A DNA stretch of 64,000 nt from Rhizophagus clarus. Lineage: Eukaryota; Glomeromycota; Glomeromycetes; Glomerales; Glomeraceae. Positions 1 through 11,868 of the stretch are shown here, in pieces; within the stretch, counting starts at the first letter, position 1, and the number at the start of each line of letters is the position of its first letter. The DNA is taken from positions 744,001-808,000 of the forward strand of contig BLAL01000013.1 in NCBI GenBank assembly GCA_015698045.1. Reading direction: 5' to 3'. Below the pieces are notes generated by a model. The model saw only the letters and a list, made by a program, of their open reading frames with translations, made no database searches and was not told the origin of the DNA. Made by a program: the position numbers and the translations under genes.

Positions 1-1591
1 ATTACCTATATTTAACAATTAAAGGTTTTAAATATTAAATTGATAAAAAGTTAAGGTATAAAACTAGGTTGGGATGTTTGAACTTTTATAAAATGCTGAC
101 CATGAATAATTGAATCATCTGAAGTGATTCTATGAACTTTAGATGGTAATATTCTCGTTCTTTTTGGCCCTTAAGCTTTTAGTCTCCCGAATAACCAGTG
201 CACATGCCTGTTTCCTAGTTTTTTGAATTTATATTTGTCACATCTAATAGAAAAGTGTAAGGACCAAAATTTATTAAGACTAAATGTCCCCTATTAAACT
301 ATCAATAGAAAAGTTAAAAAGAAAGGAATAGGTAGGTCAATGTGGCGTGAATGTGTGTGATTCAGGACAATGTGATCGATTTATATAGATGTCCTTCCTT
401 CCTTTTTTAATTCATTTACTATGATTTTCATAATTCACTATAAATATTTAATTGGAAATCATAAATAAAGTACAGCAGAAACGATCAGATAGGATGTCTA
501 TCTGTGCGGTTTATAAAAAGTAAAAATGTAAGAATGATAATATTGCGAAGGAAAATATATAGTGGATGAGAAGTTGGTATAAGGCCTAAACCGGTTCATA
601 TTATTTCACTCAATAAGTGTGATTTGCGGAAAACCTTATGACAGTATATTAAAAAGTCCAACTCCGTTGTAAGAAATTTTTTTTATATAAAGTAATCAAA
701 ATACTATAAATGTACAATTTTCAGAATAAGAAAATCTTTATTTTTTTTTACCTTAAAATAGTTTGGTATTTGGTCCATTTGAAAAAATATCTTTGAACTA
801 TTAATAATAATTTATCACCATTATCGTCAATGAAACAATAATTAATCTTGGCGGTTAATAAAAATAAGTTTAGGAATATTAATTATATATAATAAAGTAA
901 GATGCGGCAGAAGTGTCCATTTGTTCTGGTATATGAACTATAAAGAAACAATGGAGTGGTGGATTGATTAAATCTGGGAGATTAAGGCTTAAAATTGTTG
1001 ATCTTTCATACAATTTTGAAGCTTGAAATAAGCAGAATCAAAAGGTCATAATTACTTATTCTTTAGTCCAATACCAGTATATAGTGTAAATGATGCAATT
1101 TTATTGTATTAACTGAAAGTTACGAAAGAGATTATTCCAGGATGATTTTTGGTTGTTCGCAACTAAAAATAATAATAAATCAATTTATTAATTTATTCAT
1201 TCATAGTTGAGACTGACTATTACATAAGATAAGATAGAAACTAATCCTAAACTAAGGAATTCCAAACTAAGGAATTCGAGCTATACTAATCCAATATGTA
1301 AAATCCTCATACAAGTAACTGTCAGCCTAGTTTAATTTTTAAACTGTTAGGCTAAAACCTACAATCTCCCTAAACTCAAAATAAGAAGAATATTATTCTT
1401 TTGGATTCTAGGTCCACTTTGATTTTATGAATAATATTATTCATGAGCTTTATCACATCATTTGATTCAATGATATCATAGCCCTTCCTTTATTTCTTTT
1501 TTTAGTTATTTTCTTTATCACCCTAATAATGTAATAGAAGTATAAAGGTTAGTAAAAGTAGTTTGCTAAATAAAAATATTTATAAGTAATG
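1..1591. other. Intergenic AT-rich DNA
   Basis: No supportable gene is seen on either strand; all frames are short and closed by stops. A 15-base motif (aactaaggaattc core) occurs twice in a row near 1251-1277. No recognisable RNA gene. Confidence 0.6.
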
Positions 1592-2109
1592 AAACAAGAG
1601 TAAATTTCCAAATAAGGAAGGCACATAATCAATTTTCCTCCACAATTGACAGACCTTATTTAAGAAATTTCATTGGCATATGTTTCTCTGTGGACCGATC
1701 GACCAACTGGAAGTGGCACAACCGTGTGGAACGACCGGAAATCACCTCACAATATTGTTCATATCATGGACCTTTTCACTCTATCATGGAACAAAATTGT
1801 TCTTGGTGACCTCACAGAAAAAGCCCAATGGAAAAGGTACTTATTTACTAAAACAAATGTAAGTTTCCCAATAAGGAAGGCACATAATCAATTTTCCTCC
1901 ACAATTGACAGACCTTATTTAAGAAACTTCATTGGCATATGTTTCTTTGTGGACCGATCGACCAACTGGAAGTGGCACAACCGTGTGGAACGACCGGAAA
2001 TCACCTCACAATATTGTTCATATCATGGACCTTTTCACACTATCATGGAACAAAATTGTTCTTGGTGACCTCACAAAGAAAGCCCAATGGAAAAGGTATT
2101 TGCTTTTAT
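1592..2109. repeat. 259-bp tandem duplication, two copies
   Basis: Two adjacent near-identical units with a period of 259 bp (1592-1850 and 1851-2109). Anchors are ataaggaagg at 1612 and 1871, and aaaaggta at 1832 and 2091. Only a few substitutions separate the copies, so the duplication looks recent. Both units are richer in GC than their surroundings. Overlapping short frames in each copy encode the same peptide simply because the DNA is duplicated; no start context, domain or splice structure supports a protein. Confidence 0.9.
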
Positions 2110-2639
2110 TACCCAGAAATCTATTTACCTTATTTTTCTTCTGAGAACCATGTCATCTTTGTATAGAACTGTTAGAAAGTAAAAATGGAACCAAAACATC
2201 AATTTTATTGTGTTTGTTGATGGACACATTTGACCGGTTGATAAAATGAAGTCAGTTCACTACATAGGTGGTTTTTCCACAAGGGATATAGTTTGTCAAC
2301 AGGAAACGAAATGGGTTTTGATAAAGACATAATAAAAGAGAGTGAAAAAAAAGAAGAAATAAAGTCTGTAAATAAAGAGAAAAGTTCACGTAAAGGGAGT
2401 GTAGAACAAGTCTACACTAGTATTAATCTTTTGGTATAAAACCACCTCAAATAAATACTAAAGGCGAGAGTGACGAATTTCGTAAGTTGTAGTTGTAGTG
2501 GGAATGAAAAAAAACCCTAAAGAAACTTTTATTCTTTATAGGTGACTACATATAAGAAAAGCAGTGTTGAGCGCCTTCCAAGGCTCTTTGAAGTGTAAAG
2601 AAATAAAAGTTGTATAGGGACCAAGGGACCAGTGGGAAG

Positions 2640-3040
2640 AAGTCCTTTACATTTGTTTTGGTCCGATCCTTATAAATATTAGTTACATAATCAAAGATCA
2701 TACAAAGCCACAGTCAACGAGTTTTAATTTGAATGTAATACGGGTTATACTCAAGTTCGAAATTACAATATGTGAACGTGAGTATAAAAAATAATAGTTG
2801 GAACTTTTTTTTTATTGTTTACTCTAGTCCGCGTTTTTAAAAAACCACTAAATGTTATACTTGAAGTCCCTTTACATTTGTTTTTGATCCGATCCCTATA
2901 AATACTAGTTACATAATCAAAGATCATGTGAACCCTCATCAATATCACAAAGCCCAGCCAACTAGTTTTAAATTGAATGTGATACGGGTTATACTCAAGT
3001 TTGAAATTACATAATCATAGATCACGTGAACATGAGTATA
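2640..3040. repeat. Diverged direct repeat
   Basis: The block 2640-2768 recurs at about 2868-3010. Shared stretches include tttacatttgtttt, tagttacataatcaaagatc and gatacgggttatactcaagt, in the same order with small indels. A third partial echo (aattacataatcatagatca) follows at about 3003. The copies are older than the 259-bp duplication upstream. No coding potential. Confidence 0.75.
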
Positions 3041-4076
3041 AATAACGCGTCATTTAGTGAAATAAACAAGATAACTTTTAGCATAACACGGAGCTTCAAA
3101 GAAATTTAGACATATATATATAATTAAAGAATGAATAGTATTAAATAACAATTATATTAGAGTTCGAGTTACTTTGTTAACCTAAACCATTGTTTTTTCG
3201 GGTCGGTTCATTCGGTTCAGATAATCTGCTCTGATCTGACCTGCTGGTAACCGAGTAACCTGAAGATTTTAGATAAAAATACTGATATTTTATAATTGTT
3301 TCATTAGAAAAAATATGACATAATTTGATTACTCTTTATTACTAGTTATATATATTTAAATTTAATTTATTAACTAAATAAACAATAAAACATAAAATAA
3401 AATACAAATATACTATGAAAATTCTTCCCCAGCTATTGCAAACCGAAACAAAGAAACTTTGAAAATAGTACTAATGCTTCTTTAAAGAATCCAAAGTTTC
3501 CAGAAGTAGTCCTAAAAAACCTCTCCCTTCAAAATAAACTTCGTTAACTCAATTAAGTCACACTTCCCCCTATCTAACTATGAGTCCAGGTTTATCAAAG
3601 TCTTCTAGAGGCTGTATTCCTATAAAAATAAGCCCAGAATCTTATAAAAAGGAAAAAGTCCTAGCAACTTATAAAAGAAGAGTAGAACCGACCTATAAAA
3701 AAAGAACAACCCCGATGAGAAAATGATTCACAAAAAGGAAAAGGTTATAAAAAGAAAATAGCCTAAATATATAAGAACCAACCTACAAAAAATAAGAATA
3801 AAAAAAGGTAAAGAAGTTGGAAAAATAAAATTTTTTTTTAAAAAAAACGTAAAAAAAGAAAAGAGAATTAAAGAATAAAAAATTTTTTAAAGGGTGATGA
3901 TGAAGTTGGAAATATAAAATAAAAAAAGTTGAAAAAAAAATAATAAAAAAGATAAAATATTTGTTATATAAATCGAAAAAAAAAGTTCTGTAGGTCATAT
4001 GACAGATACTTACCGTTACCGATCATTTTAAGTGTTTAATAATTAACAATCAAGATTCAAGAATGTCAAAAAAAAG
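3041..4076. other. Intergenic, low complexity
   Basis: AT-rich DNA without a supportable gene. The plus strand is strongly A-rich from about 3640 to 3990, which creates a spurious Phe-rich frame on the minus strand. A short GC-richer patch at 3190-3260 (cgggtcggttc and related words) resembles the repeats found in the element at 19603-20288 and may be a remnant. Confidence 0.5.
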
Positions 4077-4082
4077 GTGATT

Positions 4083-4370
4083 ATCATACCTACCATACTA
4101 GCCCAGTCGCACCGACAAAAATTTCGCTGTCACGTGACTGCGATATTAATCTTCACGTCCGTCACCCTTCATTGTTTATATTTATCTGAGGGACTTAGTT
4201 TATTTCGAGTAGGCGAAAATTTATTTGTCACATTATTTGTTACCGGACACTTCCACGTGTTAGTGCATAATTCCGTAATGCGGGCCAAAAATCACGTGAC
4301 AGCAAAATTTTTGTCGGTGCGCTTACCGTAAAATTTGTCCCACTTTTGTTCGTCATAATAGGTATGATTC
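4083..4370. mobile_element. Fold-back/MITE-like element
   Basis: A 30-nt inverted repeat with one mismatch pairs 4108-4137 (starting cgcaccgacaaaa, ending tcacgtga) with 4292-4321. An outer inverted match, atcatacctacc near 4083 against taataggtatgat near 4358-4370, extends the palindrome. The whole unit could fold into one long hairpin and has no coding frame of its own. A target-site duplication could not be fixed, so the outer boundaries are approximate. Confidence 0.65.
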
Positions 4371-4563
4371 ATTAATGACATTACGGAGACCTGTATTTGG
4401 TCATATTTTGAGACCCGTCCCGTATTTTTAATATACACAAAGAAAAATAAAGAAAAAAAATAATATTTTATAATGAAATCTTGGCATTGGGGAAGAAACA
4501 ATTCGCATGTACAGTATATAAACTTTTAAAGATATTAAATTAAAAATTTGCGGCAAGCTTCTT

Positions 4564-4600
4564 AATTTCGGCCAGAATTAAGGCAATTCTGGCCGGAATT
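4564..4600. repeat. Hairpin built on a CCGGCC-type motif
   Basis: Arms 4564-4579 and 4585-4600 (aattctggccggaatt type) are inverted copies of 16 nt with one mismatch and a 5-nt loop. The same word family (aattccggccaaaa) recurs at 7290-7375, 12440-12470 and 49450-49505, so this is a dispersed repeat unit rather than a terminator. Confidence 0.7.
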
Positions 4601-4619
4601 TAAGGCGGACATCCCTATT

Positions 4620-5280
4620 TTATGACGATCATTTGTCGATTATTTGATATTCAGTTATCACATCGCTATAATTAAATTATGAAAAAATCTACATAATAAA
4701 TTCAAAAGCAGCTTAGTATTAGTTTGAATTTACTATATCAAATTTTATCAAAATCGTGTCATCATTAGGTGACTTTACCAATAAAATACAGTAATTATGC
4801 GTTTACTATAAATCAGTTAAACTATGGTGCATAAAAGTTTTTTTTTTTTTTTTTAAAGTTAATGGCTGAAGCAATCAAACGTAATTTTAGGTAAACAAGA
4901 ATTTATGGCTAAATTATATTATTATTTATGTGAAAATATGTCATTTTATTAAAATTTTACAAGTTGCTATTAGTAAAGAATAATATTCAATACAACATAT
5001 CTGATATACTGTACATTAGAAAAATTTACATTTCTCTATATACTATTATACTTAACCTGTCTTATATGGTTTACTACTATTATATTTTTTAACTAAAACA
5101 AACTTACCCTTCCCTCTTTTTGTATTTTTCTTTTTCATATGTTTTTTAATTTTTTAATTGTTTTATAAACCGTAAACCATATATACTAATACTATCTTAA
5201 GGAAACTGAATATGAGAAAACCTTTATGTTCCGTCTTTGGCGCTTTTAGCACCAAATTTTATTTGGAAAACTGTATCCTC
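4620..5280. other. Intergenic AT-rich DNA
   Basis: Homopolymer A/T runs (for example T16 near 4840) and no open frame with a recognisable product. Nothing else is seen here. Confidence 0.5.
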
Positions 5281-5292
5281 TCGATTCTTTCC

Positions 5293-6640
5293 TCACTTGT
5301 TAAATTCGTTTACTTCTTTATCTTCGCTCTTTTTGGCTTCCATTCTTGATGCGCAACGGTTATTGACACTGTAAAATTCAAAAATTCTATCACCGTTCGT
5401 GTGTTCTTGTACGTCTTCTTTTCGTAAAGTCATTCGATCGTCATCTTGAATATCCATTATTTCGATAATTTGTCTTCCTGATTTGATCATGTCTTCTGCA
5501 GTTTCCCATCCGATGCTATTCTTCTTGGCGTTTAACACTTCTTGCTAATCTTCCGCGTTCTTGAATTCACCTTCCATGACTACCATTTTCCTATGTTTCC
5601 GAGAAGGATCTTTAGATATTGTCCCTAATGAGTGCATCCCTATCAAACCGTACTCATTAAACATTTTCTCTTCATTTTCTTTATTTACACTCATCGTATC
5701 ATTGATCCCGATCCACGCGTAAAGGTTATATAAATAAAATTTCTCTTTTGTAGGTTTAGCTTTGTTGCCCATATCTTCTGTATCTTCTATAACGGTAATG
5801 TCCATGTATGTCATTGCTTCAAATGCGTCAATTTTGCTTGTAACACTTTCTGGTACATCAGCCTCTTTCGAATCCATTATTATATGAACTTTACTATCCA
5901 TGTCCATCGTAAAGCTAAATTTTTTTCGCTTTACCTCGTCTTCTTCATCTTGTTGAATCTGCTTGTTCCATCCACTACGAGTAATTCCAAATGCTGCTAA
6001 CTTTGCGTCCGAGCATGTAATTTCTCTCGCTTTAAGAATCTTCACCTTTTCACACGTGACTTTAGTAGGTGTTAATTGAAGTTCCTTAATTGATTTCGCA
6101 TTCGTCCAGTCCATATTTTCTTCTTTGAACCAGTCAGGCAAGTCATCAAGGGCTGTGTTCCGTGTAGTCTCGCTCGTACATCCTACTTGAAAATACTCTT
6201 TATTCTTGATCTTCCAAAATCTGACAAATGGGATGTGTGGGAACTTAGCATAAAATTCTTTAATCATCTGTTTCTTCTCGGCTTTATTCATGTTCTGCTT
6301 TACATTTTTGTATAGTTTCCATCTACTCTGCGGTTTTATCCTCATTGAAGTATCTATCTCCATGGGAACCCATACTGTGAACGCGTTACATGTATCTATG
6401 TTGTACATGTACATCGGTAGTACTAAGGTATACGTATTTTTTTCTTCCTCTTTGTTCAGGTGAAGCTTTACTTTCACTACTTTATATTTCCTAATACTCT
6501 TGATTTTTAATTCTATTATTCTACCTAAATTACCTACAAAATCCTGTATAGCTTTATCGGATGTTATCTTCGGTATATTAAAATTATATATTCATTAATC
6601 TCTCGGTGATAGTTACCCTCATTGATCGGTGGCACAGGTA
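5293..6640 (-). pseudogene. Unrecognised ORF, broken (orphan module, distal gene)
   Basis: The frame runs from an ATG near 6639 (starting MPGVPVPP), suffers a 1-nt frameshift near 6590, then continues through the long open stretch 6477-5548. It meets an in-frame TAG at 5545-5547 and reads on in the same frame to 5293. The ~450-residue product is charged (Lys/Glu-rich), has no signal peptide or membrane segment, and contains alternating hydrophobic strands. No family is recognised. Base composition is visibly less AT-rich than the flanks, which could mean foreign origin, possibly an endogenised element, but that is inference. It lies 3' of a second broken ORF on the same strand, suggesting a two-gene module. 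A real single-exon gene with sequence errors is the alternative. Confidence 0.5.
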
Positions 6641-6879
6641 CGCCAGGCATTGTGATACTTTGTTAGTCATCTTTCCGTGATCTTGTATTACGTTTTTTGT
6701 GTATGGTGATCCTTCCGTTTTCAATCATGTTTTTTATCTTGAAGTTTTGCATCTTTTCTTTATTAAGTAGGTCCCTCGTTGTTCCAATTCCTTTCCCTAT
6801 TCGGTCAATTTTCTCATTTTTCTGCGATATAATTCGTTCCTTGGCTTTTAGCTCAGATTTCTTTTTTGATAGCGCTGCC

Positions 6880-7591
6880 TAGTGCTTTGATCCGTATCCA
6901 GATCAATCCGGATCAATCCAGATTTTTTTTTTTCAGATATCCGAAATCCGCGGTTTTCATCCGGTTTATAATCCAGATGTCAAATATCTGGTTTGAACCG
7001 GGATCCGGATGGAAATAAATATAAAAAAAAATAATTTAAGAAAATTTCTTATATTAAAGTGTATTAAACACTAGGGTAAACATCGAAGATGTTAAATCTG
7101 CGGAAAAAAGGTCTTCGGCTTCAAATTTTAACGTTAGAAACGTTAAATTTGTGAAATAACATCTCTGACGCTAAAATGAATAAAATTTAATGTCAGAGAC
7201 GTTAAATTCACAGAAATAAATGTTTCCTGAACGTTATAACGTCAATGATGTTATTTCCGCATATTTAACACCTTCACATAGTTAAATTCTTAATTCCGGC
7301 CAAAAATGCATAATGCCGGCCAAAACGGGACGAGTTAAGAAAATCATAAAAATTGGCCGAAATTACGAATTTTTGGTCAAAGTTTAAGTGCTAGAGGTTT
7401 GATACACCTAGCAATATGTAAAATGACGAAAATATCATCATTTAATAAAAAATTTACTATGTGATCTGATCCGGATTCCGGATTTCATCCGGATTACCAA
7501 ACCGGATTCACAATCCGGATTGATCCGGATGAAATCCGGATTTTTTTTTTGTGTAATCCGGATGACGGATTTCATCCGGATCGAAGCACTA
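6880..7591. mobile_element. Non-autonomous hAT-like element with ATCCGG subterminal repeats
   Basis: Terminal inverted repeats TAGTGCTT(T/C)GATCCG are flanked on both sides by the 8-bp duplication GCGCTGCC (6872-6879 and 7592-7599), the length typical of hAT transposition. Both ends are packed with variants of ATCCGGAT in both orientations, matching the multiple transposase-binding subterminal repeats known for hAT elements. No transposase is encoded. The insertion interrupts a coiled-coil ORF. A slightly different parse (10-bp duplication, element 6881-7590) would fit a Mutator-like origin, but the TAGTG end favours hAT. Confidence 0.85.
7091..7269. repeat. Inverted-repeat unit nested in the hAT-like element
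   Basis: gttaaatctgcgga at 7091 is inverted near 7255-7269 (ttccgcatatttaac). Between them are repeated aacgtt/gttaaa words that pair with each other. It looks like a small MITE that landed inside the larger element, or a relic of the element's internal palindromes. No target duplication was resolved. Confidence 0.5.
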
Positions 7592-8107
7592 GCGCTGCCT
7601 CATTATCACGGGACTTTTGCTGCGCCTCGCGAAACCATGAGCGAAGTCGTTCGGAGTTTTTCCCAAGTCTAATAATATCCTGTCGATATACTGTATGTCC
7701 GTAGAGACCTCTTCTATTGTCTTGTAAATAACTTCTATAATGTGTTCGTCAAGGCCCGTTATGCCACCTAAGTTCCTGAAGTACCTTATGTCGTCTTCCT
7801 TAGGTCGGCCGAACTTTTTATCCATCCGTCGTAGGAACTGGTTTTCCTTCTCACGTCCTTGTGATTCGTGCATAAAAGTTTCAAACTTCACCCGAAGCTT
7901 TATCACCTAATTTACTATATGATCAACAAATGATCGGCAAGGTGACATCGCTGGTCTCGGCCGAATTCGGGCTAAAGTTGCAGATTACTTACAATCGAAC
8001 CTATTTGAGTTTTTTGTCGGATAATTTAAGAATGATTGATGAAAAAATCTTTAAATTGACAGTTATTTGTCAAGAAAAATAGTACCTCCTAACTAACTTC
8101 TATCAAT

Positions 8108-11100
8108 ATGAATGATACAAGTGATTATTATATTAATCAATTAGAAAAATTATTTTATTTTTTTTATTTACATCAAGAAGCAGAAGAAAATGGTGATGAT
8201 AATGCAATGTATAATTTAGCTGAATGTTATCACAATGGTGAAGGAACAGAAAAGAATCTAGAAAAAGCCTTTTATTGGTTTCAAAAAGCAGCAGAAAATG
8301 GTAATAATAATGGACAATTTAATTTAGCCATATGTTATCACAATGGTGAAGGAACAGCGAAAAATCTAGAAAAAGCATTTTATTGGTACCAAAAAGCAGC
8401 AGAAAATGGTGTTGCAAATGCGATGTATTATTTAGCTGCATTTTATTACAAAGGTGAGGGAATAAAAAAGAATTTTGAAAAAGCCTTTTATTGGTTCCAA
8501 AAAGCAGCAGAAAATGAAAATGACCTTGCAATGCATGATTTAGCTACACTTTATAATAATGGTGAAGGAACAGAAAGGAATTTAGAAAAAGCCTTTTATT
8601 GGTTTCAAAAAGCAGCAGAAAATGGTAATAATTATGGACAATTTAATTTAGCTGAGTGTTATCAAACTGGTAAAGGAATAGTGAAGAATCCAGAAAAAGC
8701 CTTTCATTGGTACAAAAAAGCAGCAGAAAATGGTAACAATCGTGCACAATATAATTTAGCTGCATGTTATTATAATGGTGAAGGAACAGAAAAAAATCTA
8801 GAAAACGCCTTTTATTGGTTTCAAAAAGCAGCAGAAGGTGGTGATCAAAGTGCAATATGTAATTTAGCTGCGCTTTATTTTAATGGTAAAGGAACAGAAA
8901 AGAATCTAGAAAAAGCCTTTTATTGGATTCAAAAAGCAGTAGAAAGTGGTAATAATGATGCAATGAATGATTTAGCTGTACTTTATAAAAATGGAGAAGG
9001 AACAGAACCAAATCTAGAAAAAGCCTTTTATTGGTTTCAAAAAGCTGCAGAAGGTGGTACTAAAAAAGCAATGATTAAATTGGCTATATGTTATCACAAT
9101 GGTGAAGGAATAAAAAAGAATCTAGAAAAAGCCTTTTATTGGTTTCAAAAAGCAGCAGAAAATGGTGATAATAATGGACAATTCAATTTAGCTATATGTT
9201 ATTACAAAGGTAAAGGGACTGAAAAAAATCAAGAAAAAGCATTTTATTGGTACCAAAAAGCAGCAGAAAATGGCAACCATTTTGCACAAAATAATTTAGC
9301 TGCGTGTTATTATAATGGTGAAGGAACAGAACAGAATCTAGAAAAAGCATTTTATTGGTACCAAAAAGCAGCAAAAAATGGAAATGATAATGGACAACTC
9401 TATTTAGCTAAATCTTATTACAATGGTAGAGGAACGGTAAAGAATCTAGAAAAAGCCTTTTATTGGTTTCAAAAATCAGCAGAAAATGATAATAATGAAG
9501 GACAATTTAATTTGGCTGTTTGTTATCACAATGATGTAGGAATAGTAAAGAATCCAGAAAAGGCCATTTATTGGTACCAAAAAGCAGCGGAAAATGGTAA
9601 TCATTTTGCACAAAATAATTTAGCTGCATGTTATAATAATGGTGATTTAACAGAAAAGAGTCTAGAAAAAGCATTTTATTGGTTCCAAAAAGCAGCAGAA
9701 AATGGTAATGAAGTTTCAATGCATAGCTTAGCTGTATTTTATGAAAATGGTAAAGGAACTGTGAAGAATCCACAAAAAGCCTTTTATTGGTACCAAAAAG
9801 CAGCAGAAAATGGTAATAATGACTCAATGAATAAATTAATTGCATTTTATAGATATGGTGAAGAAAGGAATCTAGAAAAGGCCTTTTATTGGTGCCAGAA
9901 ATCAGCTGAAAATGGTGATAATAATGGACAATTTTGTTTAGCTGAATGCTATCACGCTGGTAAAGGAACAGTGAAGAATCTAGAAAAAGCCATTTATTGG
10001 TACAAAAAAGCAGCAGAAAATGGTAACATTTTTGCACAAAATAATTTAGCTACATGTTATCACGATGGTGAAGGAATAGAAAAGAATATAGAAAAAGCCT
10101 TTTATTGGATTCAAAAATCAGTAGAAGGTGGCAATAATCGTGCAATGAATAAATTAGCTACATTTTATTACGAAGGTGAAGCCACAGATAAGAATATAGA
10201 AAATGCCATTTATTGGTTACAAAAGTCAGCAGAAAATGATGATGATAATGCAATGTTTAATTTAGCTAAATGTTATTACCACGGTAATGGAATAGAAAAG
10301 AATCTAGAAAAGGCTTTCTATTGGTTTCAAAAAGCAACAGAAAAGGGTAATAAATATGCAATAGTTTATATTATATTATGTTATAATAACGGTGAAGGAA
10401 CAGAAATGAATCTAGAAAAAGCCTTTTATTATTATCAAAAAGCAAAAAAGTATTATGATAAAACAACTTTTGATCTTATTTTTAACCATATAAAAAAATT
10501 ACAATGTATTGAATGTAAAGCTGAAACAACAGACATTTGGTGGTGCCAAAAATGTTTTTCTAAACAACTTCAACGTGATTTTTCAAATTGGACAAGTGAA
10601 AATGAATTTATTGATAAATTTATTCAAGAAGCGCAACTTAATGCTAAAAGTAGCTATGAAATTTTGGAGTGGATACCTTATAATAAATTAAAAAGTATTA
10701 ATTATCATGGTAAAGGTGGATTTGGTAAAATTTATAAAGCTACTTGGTTAGATGGGCCAATTTTTTCCCGGCATTTTAATAAACAATGGGCTAGACTACC
10801 AGATTATGAAGTAATTCTCAAAACTCTCATTAACTCAAAAGATTTTGATAAATTTTTAAGCGAGGTATGATTTTTTTATTTATTTTATTTCCTCATTTAT
10901 ATTAAAACTAATAATTTAACGTTAATTATTTTATATAGTGGAATTATCACTACGGCTGTCAGAAAAAATCATTTTCAAAATTCATTCAATTCTTTGGAAT
11001 TACTCAAGATCCAAATAATTTAAATTATATGATAGTAATGGGTTATGCAGAAAAGGGGAGCCTAAGAAATTGTTTACATAGCATAGTTAAAATTGAATGG

Positions 11101-11868
11101 CAATATAAATTACAATTATTAAAAAATATTGTTTTGGGGCTTAAAACAATACACAAATCAGGTCTTATTCATTGTGATCTTCATGATGGTAATATTTTAG
11201 TTTCAGATAATTATGAAGCATACATTATTGATTTAGGATTATGTCAACCTGTAAATGACTCACAAAATGAAAATTGTGGAGTTTTACCTTATATGGCACC
11301 TGAAGTATTAAGAAACGAACCTTATACTCCAGCAAGTGATATCTATAGTTTCTCAATGATAATGTGGGAATTTACATCAGGTGTTCCTCCATTTAGTAAT
11401 CAAGAACATGGTCTTCAACTTTGTTTAAGCATTTGTGAAGGGGAACGTCCTGAAATTACAAAAGGTACCCCAAAATGTTATATAGATTTAATGAAAAAAT
11501 GTTGGGATCCAGATCCTTCTAAAAGACCAATTATAGAAAACATTGAATATTTTATATCTAACTGGCTTAGATGTGTTGATAAATATTATGAAGAAATGAA
11601 AAAGGGCACTCTATCGTTTGATGTTTCATTTGAAACAGATACATTTGCAAATGACATGCATGAATTTGTAGAAGCTAATGAAGCTTTATCACAAGAACAA
11701 ACTGATAAATTTATAACACGAGAACAAATTGATAAATTTATAACGCAAGAACAAACTGATAAATTTATAACACAAGAACAAATTGATAAATTTATAACAC
11801 AAGAAAAAATTATTATTTATCCTATACAATCTCAAGCTTCATCAGACTGTATCGAATGTATGATCTAA
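8108..11868 (+). CDS. Sel1-repeat protein kinase, two exons
   Basis: Exons 8108-10864 and 10939-11868 flank a 74-nt GT-AG phase-0 intron; the product is 1228 aa. Residues ~30-790 hold 21 Sel1-like repeats of ~36 aa (NGEGTEKNLEKAFYWFQKAAE type), a solenoid known to bind partner proteins; one repeat is shortened. A C-x2-C-x8-C-x2-C ribbon follows (CIEC...CQKC), then an SNWTSEN segment also found in the kinases at 14478 and 54724. The kinase domain shows a glycine loop near G868, K905, an HCD-type catalytic Asp999 in place of HRD, and DLG at 1017 in place of DFG, with APE intact. The C-tail carries ~10-aa repeats. Likely a TKL-type Ser/Thr or Tyr kinase in signalling; substrates are unknown. The start was chosen as the first ATG of the long frame. 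Confidence 0.9.
11691..11815 (+). repeat. 30-bp in-frame tandem repeat in the kinase tail
   Basis: About four copies of a 30-bp unit encode (E/Q)Q(T/I)DKFIT-type decapeptides at the C-terminus of the Sel1 kinase. The copies differ by single bases. The repeat keeps frame, so copy-number change would alter tail length only. Confidence 0.85.

Larger units (their letters stand above)
6663..7906 (-). pseudogene. Unrecognised coiled-coil ORF, split by an insertion
   Basis: The 5' part (7906 down to about 7690) encodes a charged helical protein. Near 7680-7700 the helical reading shifts frame: the continuing frame reads KNSERLRSW and then, across the insertion site at 7592/6879, NEAALSKKKSEL, ending at a stop at 6663-6665. 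Removing the 712-bp insertion plus one target copy makes this second frame continuous, so the host ORF existed before the insertion. Heptad-like Glu/Lys/Leu spacing suggests a coiled coil. No family was recognised. It lies just upstream of the other broken orphan ORF on the same strand. Confidence 0.5.

Noticed and set aside
1673..2166. Overlapping short ORFs on the plus strand
   Set aside because: They exist only because the 259-bp unit is duplicated; the peptide repeats with the DNA and has no domain or splice context.
3190..3260. cgggtcggttc-type words resembling the 19603 element
   Set aside because: No terminal repeats or target duplication found; kept only as a possible remnant.
3783..3998. 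71-aa minus-strand ORF rich in Phe and Tyr
   Set aside because: Translation of an A-rich tract; low complexity.
8319..10037. Several minus-strand ORFs with repeating HFLLLFGTNK-like segments
   Set aside because: Antisense shadows of the Sel1 repeats; periodicity follows the coding strand.
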